DNA from: Pseudoscleropodium purum
Taxonomy: Eukaryota > Streptophyta > Bryopsida > Hypnales > Brachytheciaceae
Direction: 5' to 3'
Length of the DNA stretch: 64,000 bases
Assembly (NCBI GenBank): GCA_963969395.1
Contig: OZ017796.1
Span: 40,848,243 to 40,912,242, forward strand
In this document: positions 12,003-25,300 of the stretch, in pieces
Position numbering within the stretch: position 1 is the first letter of the stretch
How the letters are laid out: each line of letters begins with the position of its first letter
The notes under the pieces: model-generated
Told to the model about the DNA's origin: nothing
The model's database searches: none
Seen by the model: the letters and a program-made list of their open reading frames with translations, nothing else
Made by a program: the position numbers and the translations under genes

Positions 12003-12762
12003 TTGAAGGTAATTTCTTCAATATTTTGGTACATCTAATATTACGAGAAGAGATGGCAAATCAGAAGCATTAGAAGATTTTCAAGGGTCCAAGAGGGTTG
12101 CGAGTTCCCTAACATTTTTTGAGTCTATGGACTCACCTAAACTTGCTACTTGATGTGGTAGAATGATTGCCACATCATTTTCCAAAAAATTAAAATTAAA
12201 ATTAATTTTTTTTTCAACTTTTTTTTTCATTTTAAGAAATTCAAAAAAAATTTAATTATTTTTTCTGACAACATGCCATTCTTTTGACTATGCGAGGGGA
12301 CAACAAGGAACACCAGCTTGGAACAACCCCTCCAAACCCTAAAAAACTTCTAATGAAACTTCAAACAAAATTACAAAGAGTTGGATCAATCAATGCTTGG
12401 CTCTCAAAACTAACCTCATTGACAAATACTTGATCATTGACATACTACAATCAACAATAAGAATTCTGAGCTAACAGTATGTTTGCACTTGGTGTTAGAG
12501 GTGATGTTTGCAATGTGAATCTAGTCTAGAAGTAAGTCTAAATTTGTTCCTAAAACTCTTAGTAACAACACTCTTTAACACCAAGTGCGAACATGATTCA
12601 TCTTAGTACTGTTCAAATCACCTAAAAGCTTGGAATTTGTACAATATGAACAACTAAATGCAAAAACAAGCAAGATTTCCAAGTAAATTATAACACACAC
12701 TTACAATAACCCTGAGAGCAGGTTTCCTTTGTTGTCTATAAAAGCAAGGATTTTTCAATAGT
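12003..12762. other. Gene-free spacer between two TTAA elements
   Basis: AT-rich sequence with long T and A runs and no open frame of note. I see nothing beyond low-complexity DNA. Confidence 0.4.
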
Positions 12763-13639
12763 TTAACCCCTAAAGGACTTGATCCATTGTAAAATGGTCT
12801 AACTTCCTGTATGAGCTAAATTTAGCCTTCTAAATTGTGTTTTACAACTACAATCTTATATTTCTATTGATTAAAATTTTGAATGCTATACCACTTTGAA
12901 AAATTCCAATTTGTTTTGTAAAAAATTATAATTGTTATCATTTTTATTGCAAAAATTGAACATAAATGAGTAAAAATAGCAAAAACAATCCAAATTATTC
13001 GAATTTGGGAGGGAAAAAGGTACAAGTAGCAATGGAGATAATTAGTGAAAAAAAATTTCTATTGGTTATTTCATTTATTACACCCAAAACAAACACACCC
13101 AAGACCTTGAAGTCAAATTTGATTATCAAACCAAATTTATTCTTTTATTCAATTGATCGATGTGTAGAATTTTGATAATTTTTTTCTAGTGGAAAAATTA
13201 ATTTTCTATTTATGTTTTATTTTTTCAATAGTTTTGATGGAAAAATCAATTTATTGTGATTTTTCAAACCTAAATGTCGAAATAAAATTATATCAATATG
13301 AATGTATATTAGAATAATCTATAATTCTTACAATAAATGAAAAATAGAATGATAAATACAATTTTATAATTAAAAATTTTAATCCATTTTAAGAAAAAAA
13401 ATATGAATGAAAAACATACCATATTGTATTATTTGAATTTTAATACATGGAGCTTTTAATTGCAATAACTCTTTCAATTTTTGACATTTCTCAAAATTTT
13501 AAAATAGAATAGAAACAAAACTTGTCAAGCTTCATTTTCTTAGTTGAAATCAAATTCCAAAAATAATTATTTTGATAGTTGCAATCAAACTTGACCAAGG
13601 CACATCCACTTTTGGGATGCTTGGACCTTAAGGGATTAA
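12763..13639. mobile_element. Diverged MITE-like element at TTAA, 869 bp
   Basis: The left end is TTAA then CCCCTAAAGGACTTG. The right end is GGACCTTAAGGGA then TTAA. The right terminus read inward (TCCCTTAAGGTCC) matches the left with a few changes, so this looks like an older copy of the same family. The interior is AT-rich and non-coding; a 69-codon open frame at 12966-13175 is chance. Confidence 0.5.
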
Positions 13640-14549
13640 TGAGACTATACTCTTGAACTAGCTAAAATGTTTATCAGTTGTTGTTTTTATCATTTTGGAG
13701 AAGTCTATAGCTAGATGTTTCTTCAATGCTCATGCGATACTTCGGTGATACTTGGTGATATCTATATCAAAACTAGGTGATATTAAAGTAAATATTGGCT
13801 ATAGGTCTTAAAATATAGTAGTAATTTGGCTATCTTGACCCCCAAAACTAAAAACTTCCCTTACAAGAAATAGTCAACATCTTTTGATTGTAGCCAATTG
13901 TCAAAAAATGTGAATAAAAAAACACATTAATGTTACTTCAAAGCTTTGTCAAGTAGTAGCTAGGAAGAAGGATCATATCCCTTCTTTTCTAGATCTTGCA
14001 TAGGTTGAGAAATAGTCAATTAAGAAATGAATGTTATTCTATAACAAAATATTAAATCATATAAACAATGAGGTAGGCATTATTCTAAACCCTCCAACAA
14101 TTATAGGGGAGTGCTAGCATGTGAGTTTAGAATCTATGAGCCTATAAGTTTAAGAGTTTTATTATATACACCTTCTATGGTTATACCGTAGAACCTCTTC
14201 CATTTCAGCAATTTTTTTTAATTTTTTTCAAGATATTGTAATTTCAAGGAAATTATAATGATAATTGCCAAAAATCTTGAAAATTAACAACATTGATTAC
14301 CAAAATCAATGGAAGTATGTGAAGTTCTAAAGTTTAAAAGAAATAAACAGCCAATGTTAGTAAGAAGGTTCAATGTGAAGTCCAAAAATCATCTACCATC
14401 TCAAAATTTTTTGATGGACACATCAAAGAATTTCTTCATTGAAACTAGGTGAGTCCCAAAGATGGAGAGGTTGCTCTTAAAATGAAATTCATTCTCTTTC
14501 ATGAATCCTCAAAGGATATGAGATAATTTGAAGATGAAAGCTTGACCTC
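13640..14549. other. Gene-free AT-rich spacer
   Basis: No gene seen. From about 14440 the sequence begins to match the region near 55.52 kb, so the foldback repeat that follows may be part of a longer dispersed unit. Confidence 0.4.
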
Positions 14550-14935
14550 TCATTGTCAAAATTAAAGTAGTAATTGTATTCAAAGTAGAATTTTAGACCT
14601 CATTTTTGCATTGTAAAGTAACCATTTTCAAAAAAACTTTGAACCTAGAAAAGTTGAGAAATAAATTCAATTTTCATCTTCGAAAATCCGTTGTGATTAT
14701 GAGTCTCCAAACAAAAGTTATGGACAAAATTCAAAGAATATGTTCTTTCCAACTCCTCCTTGAAATTTGTCCATAATTTTTTATTAGATGATTAGAATCT
14801 CAAAAGGATTTTTGGAGATGAAAGCTAGCTTCATTTTCCACATTGATTTTGTTCAATTTTTTATATAAAATTATTCTACTATGCCTAAATAAGTTTTGAT
14901 ATTCTACTTTGAACACATTTCCTATATTTGACTTC
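14550..14935. repeat. Foldback (inverted-repeat) element, copy 1
   Basis: Two arms of about 180 bp (roughly 14550-14730 and 14759-14935) are imperfect reverse complements around a short centre near 14745. Matching blocks include TTATGGACAAAATTCAA with TTGAAATTTGTCCATAA near the centre, TTTTCATCTTCGAAAA with TTTTTGGAGATGAAA mid-arm, and TTCAAAGTAGAAT with ATTCTACTTTGAA near the outer ends. A second copy sits at 55.7 kb in the same orientation. The RNA would fold into a long hairpin. Confidence 0.6.
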
Positions 14936-16093
14936 ACCATGAATAGTTGAGTTTCCACTAATCCTAACTATTGACAAATCCCACATTGTTTGTTTTACCT
15001 CTTACCATATAATTTGTACAAAGATCTTGTCTTTTTCAACCTCACATACATTAATAAGTATTTTTCTGGAGTTCATGTTGACTATTTTAATAATTTTGTA
15101 TCTAGGATGATGAAAATTGCAGAATTTTTCTTTGTTGAAGTTAAAAAGTTAAATTTTATTAAATATTTGGCAAAGGGTGCCAAAATTGAAGAAGTACTAT
15201 AGTAGGTGTCTATATTTTAGGTACCTATATTACATACTCTTTTTAATGTTATTGTGTATTTATATTATAAACACATATGTTAAAAACACCTTCAAATGGT
15301 TGTAGGTCCATGTCTACAATAAGGAAACTGCAAAATAACTAACCTCCATGTGTTATAAATGGCCCTCCTTCACTAAAATCAAAGCCAAACAAAACTCACC
15401 AAAAGAAATCAATACCCTGAAAACATCTTTTTATAAATACGGCAAATATCCTTAAAGTATTACTTCAACCATCACAAAATTGAATATCGAAGAAGTGCCC
15501 CTATTGCTTGTAAAGCATTGTGAACTATAATGACAAAAACCTTACCTTCTTCAAGATGTAGTACTTATAATTGAAGATAACATGAGGCATGGTGGACGTA
15601 TTTTGTTGAATTATGTAGAGGCTCCAAATCATACTGGAAAAGTTGAAATGCAAAGTTATAGGTTTTGTGGCCAAAAGTTTAAAATTATTTTATGCCGTAA
15701 CATATGTTGGGTACTTTTACATTAGTATAGTGAGCCTAATGGAGAAAGCTTTTAGTTAGCTAAAAGTCAAAGTTATGAGAGGGAAGAACTAGATTCATGT
15801 GTTCAAGTAAAGATAGTGCAAGTGTAGTCTAGATTTTGTCTATTTCCCAAAACCCAGGACTAAGTATAGGGGTCCTAAAATCAAAGGGAATGGTCAAATA
15901 GTCTAATGTTTTGCAGCTAGAAGTCACTTGTAAGCTAAATTGTTATGGGATTTACTCAAAAATTTTACTATAGAAATCAATTGTAAAACACTCTTATATC
16001 CCAAGGATGAATTTGGTAGCTTGTCCGTTAAATAATGCTATGGACGCATGAGTGCTGTCCCGGTCCTGCCTAGTATTCTAGGGGTATTTTCAA
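14936..16093. other. Gene-free AT-rich spacer
   Basis: Contains a fragment near 15207-15260 (GTACCTATATTACA) that resembles a repeat at 53.5-53.65 kb. No coding region is seen; the 70-codon open frame at 14990-15202 is low-complexity. Confidence 0.4.
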
Positions 16094-18298
16094 GACAATT
16101 TGTCCGGTTTATAAGAGCAATTTGTCATGCATGATCTAGACTTTCAAATGCAACAATTCACATATATACATTTATAATATATATGTTCATTAATTACTGT
16201 GAAGCTTTTTACCAAAACAATTTGTCCAGTCACTACTTAGCTAGCCAAATTACTAAGTTAAATGAGTATCACAAAGTCCCAATCCTCTACAACAAATTGT
16301 CTCTATCTAATGCAATGGGAATGAGTGTGTGATGCAATACAATTTACAATATCAACCTCAACATTTAACAAGATAATTTATCCAACACACTATACATGTA
16401 ACCGCAACATTTTAATAAACACAACTACTCTTACAATTTGACCTAATTATCAACAAAAACTATTTGTCACACAGTATACTCCATCCGTTACTTAGTCAAT
16501 TTGTTCCACCACATATTTATTGCTTCTACTAATTTCAGGCACAATACTCTTTTCAGTAATTAAATTGATAAGAACAATTTGCCTATACACTGTCTGCAGT
16601 GAAATTTGAACACTACGGCAAATTGTCTTTAACACAAGCCTACTGTGACTGTACTACGTCAACAACATCAACGGACCCAAGACAAATTGTCAGTTAGAAA
16701 CCCGGTTGTTAACCACTCTAACAACCAAGAATTCAGACAATTTGCTTCTATTCTACTGATTGTATTATCATTTCAGAAATTCAATCATAAAATAAATTAT
16801 CTTAATTCTATTTTGGACAACTGGTCTATCCACACATAACTCCGGATTCAATCACACATACACATATTCAGGACAATTTGACTTCATACATCAACAACAT
16901 AAGAATAAGTCAAATTGTCATACCTGGATCCGTTCTTTCAGCATTCAATTCTTTAATCTCCCAATTTTTACATACATCAATTTAAAATATATATATATAT
17001 ATATATATTTATAACATACACTGCTGGTCAAATTCACTGTTGGAATTCTTTAGACAGCTTGTCTCTAATTTCTTCTAATTCTTTGAAACTAATTCTAATT
17101 CTTTATTATAATTACAGTTATGACTTTGACAATTTGTCTACTCACAACCATATACTAAATCTCTGATACACCACTTTTCTACATAATTCATAGAATTGAA
17201 GCAGTCCGAACAACACAAAGATTATAAATAAACTTAACAAGACAATTGGTCAAAAGTACAAATTAAAATGCTTCAGGAACTTATCTATAATTAGCTGATC
17301 TGAATCACTGGTTCCGGCAAATTGTTTTAGTCTGCACGCCGACTCTACAGCATTCACATTATCAACTAGTTGGCAAATCGTCTGCTTCGTTTGATTTACG
17401 AAAGTCACACAGACAAATTGTCTTCTAATCCTGATAAATTGCTATTCATTTACTCACAGTAATACACTGACAATTCGACTCATACATTCATGATACAAAA
17501 CTAAACCAATAAACTTGTCTAAACATGAATCCACCATTACACAATTCCCACGAATTCACACAAACACAGCTTAACAGTGCACAATTATTCACAGACAATT
17601 TGTCTCCTAATCCATTCAAACAACCACATACTCATCATAATCAAATTGTGTACAACTTTCACCAAGAAATCACACATACACCGAATGCTCACACCACAAT
17701 TCAGTCCAGTCACAGAATCAGTTCAATATTTGACAAATTGCTAAGTATTGCTGTCCACTCACTAGAGCAAAATGTACAAATTGTCAATTTTATAATTTTA
17801 CACAAACAAGACAATTCCACCAAAAATACAATTAGTCACAAACAAATGAAGAGATCCAATTACTGGATACTCAAGACAATTTGTTGAGTTGATTTACAGT
17901 TCAGAGGATCTAATCACTGGATCTTAACTGCGATTTATAGAATGCTCGATTTAGTCCAATCATTGGATCTAAATTCAAAGCTTACAAGACAAATTGTTTT
18001 TAAGAAATATTATATTATTGAAGAAGTTCAAAGTACATGAAAACGAGACAATTTACAAAAGCTATTTGATAACCGAGAAAGCGAGAGAGACAAAATGACA
18101 AATTGCCTAACTATATGCAAAAACTAAAGACAACTATTCAAACCTGAAGTGTAGAGCCAACTTGTCTTTTACCATCTCAAAACTTTTATGTTTTTCTTTC
18201 TAAATCCTTTCTAATCTGGCAATTTGTCTATTTTCCTACTCTATTGTGTGAACTCTTCGTCAATTTGTCTCTATTCACACTATTCACAACAAATTGTC
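16094..18298. repeat. Array of a degenerate 11-bp palindrome, GACAAWTTGTC, over 2.2 kb
   Basis: At least 30 copies of GACAAATTGTC/GACAATTTGTC or variants with one or two changes occur at irregular spacing averaging about 60 bp. Perfect copies are at 16094, 16681, 17128, 17412 and 17594. The sequence between copies is not obviously repeated. The motif is far rarer in the flanking DNA. A dense field of short palindromic sites resembles the subterminal transposase-binding regions of large DNA transposons, or a protein-binding array, but no transposase is visible. A 120-codon open frame at 17525-17887 is rich in His, Thr and Asn and looks like chance. Confidence 0.7.
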
Positions 18299-18830
18299 AA
18301 AAATTGAAAATTTCACAAGACTACAGCAAGTGTCAACAAACAATGAAGGGGAAATTTAGATCTTATAATATTCATATCAAAAGAAGTTGTTAGTGAAAAT
18401 ATAATACAAAGTTTTGGTCAATGCTAGTGTCTTTCTATTGCTTTTCATATAGGAAGACATAATTATTTTTGTTTTAAACTCGTATTAGAAAGTGTTCAAA
18501 AAATTTTAGACACTTTGACATCATAGATTATAAGGTACTACACTAATAATGATTTTTAGTGAACATTACTTATCATATTATTTTACATGACTCACTCTAA
18601 TCCTCATTTAGTTGAAAAATATTGTTAAGGACTTGAAGTTGACATTCTGAAAGTTAGAAACATTAGTGATATTTTAACATTTTGTGCATTATATGTCAAT
18701 GTGAGCAATACCAAAAATTAGATTAGTTGACAAATAGTGCTCATATTAATAGCTAATTAGTGTTGGGAACACTACTTGAGATTAAATAGGGTTTCGGGAT
18801 TGTAATTAGTGTTGTAGAATATGAATGCTC
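18299..18830. other. Gene-free AT-rich spacer
   Basis: No gene, RNA or clear repeat seen between the palindrome array and the next TTAA-flanked element. Confidence 0.35.
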
Positions 18831-19760
18831 TTAATTCCTAAAGGACCAACCTGTTGATTAAGGCAACATTGTGATTTTAGGCACATTGGTGTGATGGTTG
18901 ATTAGCATATATTTGGTGCAAACTTTGATAGAAGGTGGGTAGCATATTCATTTATTGTGTGAGCAAATTTCATGACATTAGAATCCAACAGTCAAAAGTT
19001 ATGGCATTAAATGTTATTTTTTTGGTAAAAAGGCAGTCTGGGCAGATTACAAAAAATCACTTTTTTTAGAAACATAAATTTGAAATTGATTTTCTAGAGT
19101 TACATATAAATGGAAAGCTTGAAATCATTCCATTTTGATCAATGAGTCAAAAGTTATGAGGATTTTTTTGTTTGCGGACAATTATAGCTTCTCTACTTTA
19201 AAATAAACTTTGAAGTCTTTCATTTTACTCAATTTTCAATATTTTTGGAAATAAAATTAAACCATAGGATGTAGACTGTTTATTACAACATTGCAACTAT
19301 TGGAATTGACATTTTTCAATTCCATAATTAAATTCTTAAGAATTTAGTATTTTGAATCATTCTCTACAGATTATTGTCTGCATACTATTTTTTTGTTATA
19401 TGTTGTACAATTCCAAATGATTTGAAATTTCCAAGCATGTGGCCAACTTGTCTAAAAAGAAAATCCAAACAAGCACCACCATTTTAGACATTTTTTCATA
19501 GAAAAGTGAGCTTGTGAAGTGTAGCTACCCTGTTTTTTGTAGGGCCAAAAAAATGATTTTTATGAATTAAAATGCTAATATTTGCCAATCTACACAATGG
19601 AACTCTCTGAAATTTTTTCTATGTCTTCTCAAACCACTCTGCTACAAATCCTATGGTTACATGTGTCAAAAAAAGTTCTTAAAAAATTAATACTTATCCT
19701 AGAAATGGCAGTTTTGGGGCATTTTTGGTTATAAGATAGTCAAAGAACTTAAAGGGTTAA
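18831..19760. mobile_element. MITE-like element at TTAA, 922 bp, inverted relative to the 0.27-1.2 kb copy
   Basis: The left end is TTAA then TTCCTAAAGGACC. The right end is CTTAAAGGG then TTAA. The body contains GAAAGCTTGAAATCATTCC and TCAAAAGTTATGAGGA, which match the 880-930 region of the first element in reverse complement, and a string near 19410 (TTGTACAATTCCAAATGAT) that matches reverse-complemented sequence near 620. It is a full-length but diverged copy with no coding potential. Confidence 0.6.
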
Positions 19761-21590
19761 TATGTAATATCATTATCAATGTAGTGTTGAAACTTGAAAG
19801 TGACAACATGAGATTTTTTTGCAACTTGCTTTAAAGTAAGAAAACTAACTAGGTTCTAAATCCATCCCGCATTTAAAAATGAGTGACATATTTCTTGAAA
19901 TATCTGTTATTGTCATTGATGAGGTATGTAGGCTTAAAAAAGACAATTTAACTTTACTTGGTTTGTAAAGTATGAATATCCTTACTTTAAACAATTTGCA
20001 ATATCAATACCTTTAGATAGGTTTTTTGTTTTTTGTTTTTTGTTTGTTACATTGAGATCTCCCAAACTATGAATCCCTTGATAATATTCTTTATATTGTT
20101 AGAAAGCCCTTAGCAAGGAAGGGTGCACAAGCTTTGTTTATGATGTTTAGACCTATGACATGAAAGTTATTAAATTTCAAAGTTGATATGAATTTAAAAA
20201 AATTTGAAAATTACTTTTTCTTTTCTTTTTGAATGTAACAACTACACATGGCATACTATAGGAAGAGGTTAGAAATAGTTCAGGCATTAAGAACAACCTA
20301 TATAGAAGTGTCTAAAACAATGCACAAGAGATGTAGAAATGAAAATGACTTTATACAATGACAAATTGCCATCCCATGTGTGTGATTTTAGGCTATCAAT
20401 CAGGTGACATGGTTTACCATCATGGGTAGTTTACTCATAATAAAGGCCTAAATATAGTGAGGTTTGAAAAATGACTTTGAAATGTCAAAAAATAGCAAGA
20501 AAAGTTGCAAAAAACACATACTTGTGAGGTTGAACCTCTTTCTACTAAAATGCTTCTCAATCACTTGTATTTTCTTGGATTGATGTGAAATTTTAACCAC
20601 ACAAACTCAACTAGTATGCACAATTTTTACAAATTTTTTTATTGAAAATGGACATTATATGGAGAAGAAACAAATCATTGAAGTTCATTGTAATCCAAAA
20701 ATGTGGAAATTTTAAACTATGAATTGCTTCCAAACATTCAAAACAACTTAAATTGACATGAAAATTTAACTACAATAACTAGACTTCAAAGGGAACATAA
20801 TCCAATATTTTTTTTTAATTCGAACATTGGATGAAGGAGATACAAGCCTCCAAAGTTGCGGTCATCAAATACAATTCAATGGACTCAAATTGAACCTATG
20901 AACTTCAATTAGCTTACAAAAAATCTATAAATCTTAGGTTGATCTAAAAATTTCACCACAAAAATTAGATGAAAGAGAAAAGAATTTTCCAACAAGTTTT
21001 ATTGAATTAAAACATCAGATGCAAAAGTTATAGCACTTTGAATTGAGCTTCAAATTATGTAAGGAAACCCTGGGGTGTTTACTGTTTGCAATAAATTTCG
21101 ATTTATAGTTGGGTTTGAATTGAATGAAAATGTACAATGGATCATTTTTAGATTCATTGACTTCATTCAAAGGCATGCTTAGGATTGTTCTTAAGAATCG
21201 CTAGCTCCACTCCATGGCATGTTTTGATTGATTAAAATTGCATCTATGAACATTAATAGAGACCTAGGCACCTTCAACTTTGAAAAATCATATCTTATTC
21301 ATTTGAAGTCAAAAAATTAAAATTAAAATTTTTATTGTTGTATTCTTCATTTCACTTTCTTCCAAAAAAATGTAAATTTTCTTTGGGTCCACCCACTTTT
21401 GCACAGGGTCTTTTTTCCCTCAGATGGGTGATTTTTGAGTCTTCTACCTTAGAACAGATTTAATGTTCCATTGTTCATAGTGGAAAATTGATATCAAAAT
21501 CTAGGAAAAAAATACGTAAATTCTTTTTTTAAATATTATAAAATTTATTCTTAATGGTTAAAGTTAAAAGAAAATTTGTTAAGTTTTGTT
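19761..21590. other. Gene-free AT-rich spacer with a dispersed repeat
   Basis: The stretch 20045-20265 (GTTACATTGAGATCTC, then GAAAGCCCTTAGCAAGGAAG, then GTGCACAAGCTTTGTTT) matches 59826-60050 in the same orientation and order, marking a second dispersed repeat family of at least 200 bp. No open reading frame supports a gene. Confidence 0.45.
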
Positions 21591-22131
21591 TTTTGTTTCA
21601 CGGAAGGTGGCAGTGAGAGTGCGCCAACGAGGTTGCCTCGTCATGACAGAATGTCGACCTTTTCGGCTTTCCAGTGTTTTGCACCAAAGCTTTGAACTTC
21701 CCTGACAGAGCCCGAAAAGCCAAACTCTTCCACCACTTGGCAGCTACACGTGCACCCACCCCACCACCGCAACAACGAAGCTCATCAAAGAGCCTGAATC
21801 CCAGATATTCCAGGCTCCAAGATCGTGTGTCAGCCACGCGCAGCTTCTTTGTTTTGTTCTCTCTTTTTTTCTGAGAAAAAATTTGAGGCAAGCAGCTTCC
21901 TCTGGTGTTTCCATTACCACAGTCGCCGCAATCCCATGCAAATCCATGCACACAGACGTGTATCACCTCTTTGTCTTCAATGTGGCACTAACTTAACCCA
22001 CTTCCACTGAAGTAAACGCACCTGTTGTCTACTCGGAAAACCACGAATTGCATCCCTCACCTTGAAGCTCGACACTTGTTCAATTCTCCGCTATAATTTC
22101 TCACCGCTCCAGGCCAGCTTACCTTCTGACA

Positions 22132-22173
<42 letters not shown>

Positions 22174-22360
22174 TCCCGTGCACGCCATACTCCCACAAAA
22201 CCAGTACCGATTTTACTTCCATTGGAAGATTTGAACACATTTTTCTTGAAGTTCACTTGCTGGAAGCTTTGAAACTCGTTTGTTAGATTAGTGGAACGCT
22301 CTCTGTTTGCACTGCAGTCAGAGCAGAAGCTGTTGGTAGCGGATTGATTGTAGAAGCAGT
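21591..22360 (+). promoter_or_regulatory. Catalase upstream region with G-box and TA microsatellite
   Basis: Composition shifts sharply from AT-rich to balanced at about 21590, marking promoter plus 5' leader. A CACGTG G-box lies at 21747-21752 within ACACGTGC, a site class bound by bZIP and bHLH factors in light, stress and ABA responses. A TA dinucleotide run of 33 bp lies at 22137-22169. Overlapping open frames of 66-122 codons on both strands have no domain content and are treated as chance. Confidence 0.45.
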
Positions 22361-25300
22361 ATGGCACCCACTCCGGAACAGAATGGTGGAGCTGTGCGAG
22401 AGGGTGTGAGTAAGCAGCCGTTGTACACCGATCTCACCGGCCACCCTATCTCTGACGACAACAACAGGTGTGTGTTGACAGGATATGAATTTGAGCTGAG
22501 GCTACTAGATTGTAGAAACAGAGAAGCAAATGGAGAAATCTGAATGTTAATCTATGGGATTTGTGAAGAATTCCACAGGCAATGTCCAGTGATGATATCT
22601 AGAATAGAGTGCACTAGGAATGGATTTTGGATACAGAGGTACAATCATTTGTCTCATTTTCATCTTAGATTTCTCCTGTGAGTGTGTGATTATTAGTTCA
22701 CTGGATGAAGAGCTGCGAGATTCTATGGGAATATGGAGTCGCAGGTAGCTGATGAGTGTTGTACCGGTCGCAGTTTGACAGTGGGTGAGAGCGGGAACAC
22801 GTTATTCGAAGACCTGCACTTGTTCGAGAAGAATGCGCATTTCAACCGGGAGCGTATTCCCGAGCGTGTGGTGCACGCCAAGGGCGCTGGTGCTCATGGT
22901 TACTTCGAAGTCACCCAGTATGTCCCTCTTCCTCTCCAATTCTTCGCAGGAAACCCCATTAAACTTCGAATTACTCTGTTTTCGGTCAGCAAATGATTAA
23001 GAAATTGGAATCTCTGACCTGCATACATATGTAAAGCAAGAGTAAGTGTGTATATATACCCAGTAAGGGCACTAGCTGTGATCCATTAGGGGTTTGAGAG
23101 CATCTGTCTGTAAGATGCAATTGCAAATTGGCTTGGATAGAGATGTTGTCTTGTTCGGAATTTGGGTGTTAATGGTGTAAATTTTGAATTTGCAGCGATG
23201 TGACTGATCTCTGCAAAGCGGCGTTTCTGAGTGAAGTGGGCAAGAAGACGCCCGTGCTGGGACGATGGTCGACTGTGACGGGAGAGTCTGGATTTCCGGA
23301 CACAGCGAGAGACCCTCGAGGATTCTCCATCAAATTCTACACGGAGGAGGGCAATTGGGACATGGTGGGGAACAACACGCCAGTGTTCTTTGTTCGGGAT
23401 GCTCTCAAGTTCCCTGATCTCATTCACTCGCAGAAGCGCAACCCTGCCACGCATATGAAGGATCCCAATGCTTTCTGGGATTTCCTCAGCCTGGTCCCGG
23501 AGTCTCTGCACCAGGTATGGCCAGTCCAAAACCCTAACCTGTTCACATTTCTACCCTGCTGTAAGAAAGCTGCCCTGCTAGAAGTGATACATTTAACACT
23601 GAATATGCTTCCTGTAAATGAAATTAACTATTGAATCACATTAGCGATCGCAAGTGAACTCCAGCACCCACGGCAAGACTTGATCACAATGAGGGTTGGA
23701 AGGTGTATTGGGCGATGATCTATAAAACTCTTTATAAGAAATTTTCATTTGGCGATGCTTTATAATCGAAAAAAGTTTCGATGTAAAGTTGGTGCACATT
23801 CTCAAATCAATGTGTACAGCTCGTGTAAGACTTTAGATTTTCATAGTTAGATCTCTCTACCTTTGATTTTGACCTAATTTGAGTCTGACCAATGGTGTTG
23901 GGGTTGCAGGTGTTGATTACATTCTCCCCACGTGGTGTTCCTGATGGGTTCCGACACATGAACGGCTACGGCTCGCATACCTTTAAGTGGGTGAACAAAG
24001 AAGGCAAGGCGCACTGGGTGAAGTTCCATTTCATCACCGACCAAGGAATCAAGAATCTCACGCATGAGCAAGCGGTGGAGATTGCAGGCATCAACCCTGA
24101 TTACGCTACTGAGGATTTGTTGCAAAACATTCAGAATGGGAACGGGCCTTCGTGGACGTTCAAGGTGCAAGTCATGCCTCTCGAGGACGCGGCTTCCTAC
24201 AAGTTTGATCCTTTCGATTTGACCAAGGTCAGTGTACATTTTTTTTCCCAAAGCTGGGGTGACATGTTTGTAGATGTTTCTATTGATTGTTACTATGCGC
24301 TTGTATTCATTTGAAATTCTTGTATGTGTTTGCAAGTGGTGACGGTGTTTTTGTTGGGGATTGGTGTGCAGGTGTGGTCACACAAGGATTATCCTCTGCG
24401 TGAAGTAGGCAAGTTGAAATTTGACAAGAACGTTACAAATTATTTCTCGGAAGTGGAGCAAGTGTCGTTCTCGCCTGCGCACATGGTGCCTGGGATTGAA
24501 GCTTCCCCAGATCGCGTACTCCAAGCTCGGCTCTTCGCTTATGATGATGCCAGTCGGTATCGTCTTGGACCAAATTACTTGCAGGTACTCATCTTCTGAT
24601 GAAATTTGTAGTTGTCGTCATGGCTCTGTTAATGTGTTCCAGCCCTTTCGAGAGTTTGAGAAAGGAATGGCAAGTTTGTGATTGTTATTACAATGGAGTG
24701 AAAAGAAGAGAAATTTCTTAACGTTGATGTATTGGACGTCTGTGTGCAGATTCCAGTCAATCGTTGTCCATTTGCGAAGGTTCAAACGTATGCTCGTGAT
24801 GGATTAATGAACGTCAGTGACAATGGTGCTAGCAAACCGAATTATTATCCCAATTCCTTTGAAGATTTACCTCGACCGGATCCTGCTCAGCCTGATGTGC
24901 ATCCCTACAAGTAATGACTTTACACCTGACTTTCAAATTCTCCAGAAATGACAATCCATTTCTTTCTTTCCAATTTCACAAATCTTTTTCTTATTTTCAA
25001 CAGAGTAGCAAAGAATTGTGCTCCTTGTAAATTACTTTAAAAAAATTTAGTTATGTTTGTAGCGATTTCTGAGGTAAGACTAAACTCCTATTAGGCCTCT
25101 GAATATTGATAATTGGCATGTAGTCAAGTTAAGCTTCCAAAGAGCATTGATTACGGGAATGTAGTCAAGTTGGGTCTCCAAAGATCAGTGATTATGGATT
25201 TTTCTTAAGTGAAGTTTCCAAACGGCATTGATTATGGGAATTTAGTCAAATGAGGTTTCCAAGGACTTGAATGTCTTTCTTTTCGTCAGTTCCTTGTGCT

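Noticed and set aside
17525..17887. 120-codon open frame inside the palindrome array
   Set aside because: Low-complexity His/Thr/Asn-rich peptide, AT-rich composition and no domain; its openness follows from the composition.
16094..18298. CRISPR-like array
   Set aside because: The motif is short, degenerate and irregularly spaced in a plant genome with no cas genes; it does not fit a repeat-spacer array.
21598..21966. 122-codon minus-strand frame upstream of catalase
   Set aside because: Overlaps several other open frames in a GC-richer promoter region and shows no domain or splice context.
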